Shown piece by piece: positions 62,599 to 64,000 of a stretch of 64,000 bases of DNA; position 1 is the stretch's first letter, and each line of letters starts with the position of its first letter. The position numbers and the translations under genes are program-made. The notes beneath the pieces are model-generated. The model was not told where the DNA came from. It did no database searches and worked only from the letters and a program-made list of their open reading frames with translations. The stretch is from Clarireedia homoeocarpa. Lineage: Eukaryota > Ascomycota > Leotiomycetes > Helotiales > Rutstroemiaceae. The stretch spans positions 248,001 to 312,000 of the forward strand of contig LNKV01000013.1 of assembly GCA_001465935.1 (NCBI GenBank), written 5' to 3'.

Positions 62599-64000
62599 AT
62601 GGCGACAACAACGGCGGTACAACAGGGCGACCTAGCCTCTGAAGTCCTCCAAGCACTTTCTAAGCAAGATCCAATCCTCTCTACGGAAGCATTCCCCTCG
62701 GCGAAGTTTGCGGATCTTAAGAGTGCTCTAGACAGGTTAGGTTCAAGGTCAATGATTACATACAAGGCAATCGATCGAGAAGAGGCTATACTGGAGCCAG
62801 AAGCGGAAGAGATTGCTTCCAATGGCAGTCATGAAGCTCGCGTCTTCGAGGCTTTGCGCCAGGCAGTGGACGGTCTCACTGTCTCGGAATTAGAAGCAGC
62901 TGTTGGAGATAAAAATGTCGCCAAAGTTGGGCAGGGCAAGGCATTCAAGTCAAAATGGATTTCCAAAGGTAAAGAAGGTCGACTGGTAGCATCTGTAGGT
63001 TGTTTCCACACATTAAGTCAAAATACAATCTAAATTTTGCAGACGGATTCGATCCAGGACACAACCCGCGAACAACTTCAAGTCATTAGGGATACGCGCA
63101 CACACCCAGATGCGAAAGCAATGGCGGAACTTAAAAAGCGCAAGCTTGTGAAAATGCAAAAGGTCATAAGCTTCGAGATTTCGAAAGGGCCCAAGTTTGC
63201 TCTGGAGATGGTGAAGGAAGAGACAGATTTGACGGCCGATATGCTAGCTTCGTAGGTTTCACATGAGACTTTCTCGCTCAAAGTACTAACCAACATAGGG
63301 GAGCATGGAAGACAGCCGCCTTCAAACCGTATAATTTCAAAGCTCTAGGCGCAGACCAGAATTCTGGAGCTCTGCATCCGTTAAACAAAGTTCGACATGA
63401 ATTCCGTCAAATATTCTTTGAAATGGGATTCGAGGAGATGCCTACCAACCGCTTTGTCGAGACAGGCTTTTGGAACTTCGATGCACTTTTTGTGCCCCAG
63501 CAGCATCCAGCTCGAGATCTACAAGACACTTTCTATATTTCGGATCCTAAAACTGCCGACAAACCACATGCTGAATCGCAAGACGACAAAGCTGATTATG
63601 AGGCATATTGGAAGAACGTACAGGATGTCCATCAGGACGGAAAGTATGGATCAATCGGTTATAGATATCCCTGGGCCGAGGATGAGTCGTTACGGCTGGT
63701 CCTTAGAACTCACACTACTGCGGTCTCTACAGCAATGTTACATAAATTGGCGTCCCAGAAAGGACCAGACGGTCGACCACCCCCAGCCAGATATTTCTCG
63801 ATCGATCGTGTTTTCCGTAATGAGACTGTCGACGCTACGCATTTGGCCGAGTTTCATCAAGTAGAGGGTGTGATTGCAGATTATGGATTATCCCTTGGTG
63901 GCTTGATGGAATTTATGGAGATTTTCTTCAAGAAGATGGGTATCGAGGATCTCCGCTTCAAGCCAGCCTACAACCCATATACTGAACCTAGTATGGAGAT
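62599..64000 (+). CDS. FRS2: phenylalanyl-tRNA synthetase alpha subunit, cytosolic (3' end beyond window)
   Basis: Exons 62599..62994, 63043..63251 and 63299..>64000 are visible; the reading frame is open to the window end and about 436 residues are present of the roughly 500 expected. N-terminal winged-helix-like region (LASEVLQALSKQDPILSTEAF), then GAWKTAAFKPYNF, HPLNKVRHEFRQIFFEMGFEEMP, the class II motif 2 region (YFSIDRVFRNETVDATHLAEFHQVEG) and FMEIFFKKMGI. It charges tRNA-Phe as an alpha2-beta2 enzyme in the cytosol. The start ATG has a clean context (ACAATGGCG). The missing part should carry motif 3 (GxGxER). Confidence 0.95.

Overview
The window is nuclear DNA of a filamentous ascomycete (Pezizomycotina). 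The evidence is mostly multi-exon genes with 45-80 bp introns (GTAAGT-type donors, CTAAC-like branch sites), fungal-restricted families (Clr5-domain ankyrin protein, DUF1746/Dsc4, GPI-anchored Ser/Thr/Ala protein, polytopic hydrolase-like protein) and ascomycete-type housekeeping proteins. The gene content would fit Leotiomycetes, but the class cannot be proven from one window. There is no viral, bacterial or CRISPR content, and I saw no tRNA or rRNA gene.

Layout. 0.4-3.2 kb: a divergent zinc polyol/idonate-type dehydrogenase and a KduD/IdnO-like short-chain reductase. 3.6-10.4 kb: poorly coding DNA with a gene graveyard, namely a frameshifted SDR relic, two convergent dead cytochrome P450 genes with an unrecognised relic between them, and an MFS transporter stub. 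11.4-13.1 kb: a Ser-rich protein of unknown function. 15.3-16.3 kb: myo-inositol oxygenase behind a long intergenic region. 16.7-17.1 kb: another eroded reading frame. 17.8-20.3 kb: Clr5/ankyrin protein. 20.9-22.7 kb: methylmalonate-semialdehyde dehydrogenase. 23.2-25.1 kb: two minisatellites and an F-box protein. 25.8-27.9 kb: a peroxisomal-type acyl/4-coumarate-CoA ligase.

28.4-45 kb is mostly housekeeping: Tvp23, Sec20, mitochondrial ribosomal protein mL53, inorganic pyrophosphatase, dihydrouridine synthase Dus2, a membrane-anchored alpha/beta-hydrolase pseudoenzyme, PP2A methylesterase Ppe1, a GPI-anchored protein and RFC subunit Rfc2. 45-47.7 kb is poorly coding and holds an NAD-binding epimerase-like gene that lacks its nucleotide loop. 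47.7-64 kb: Dsc4-like protein, Rcl1, a PWWP chromatin protein, the spliceosomal helicase Brr2, a coiled-coil protein and the start of cytosolic phenylalanyl-tRNA synthetase alpha (cut by the window end).

How genes may work together. The dehydrogenase/reductase pair and the inositol oxygenase could form a loose catabolic neighbourhood. Inositol oxygenase makes D-glucuronate, and the fungal glucuronate route ends with L-idonate oxidation (MDR family) and 5-keto-D-gluconate reduction (SDR family). This is inferred from family and position only. The two most unusual molecular observations are in the pyrophosphatase gene: an apparent GA-AG intron, and an in-frame acid-free N-terminal extension that could give a mitochondrial isoform. 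All spliced models were built by hand from reading frame, splice consensus and family knowledge; no search was run.
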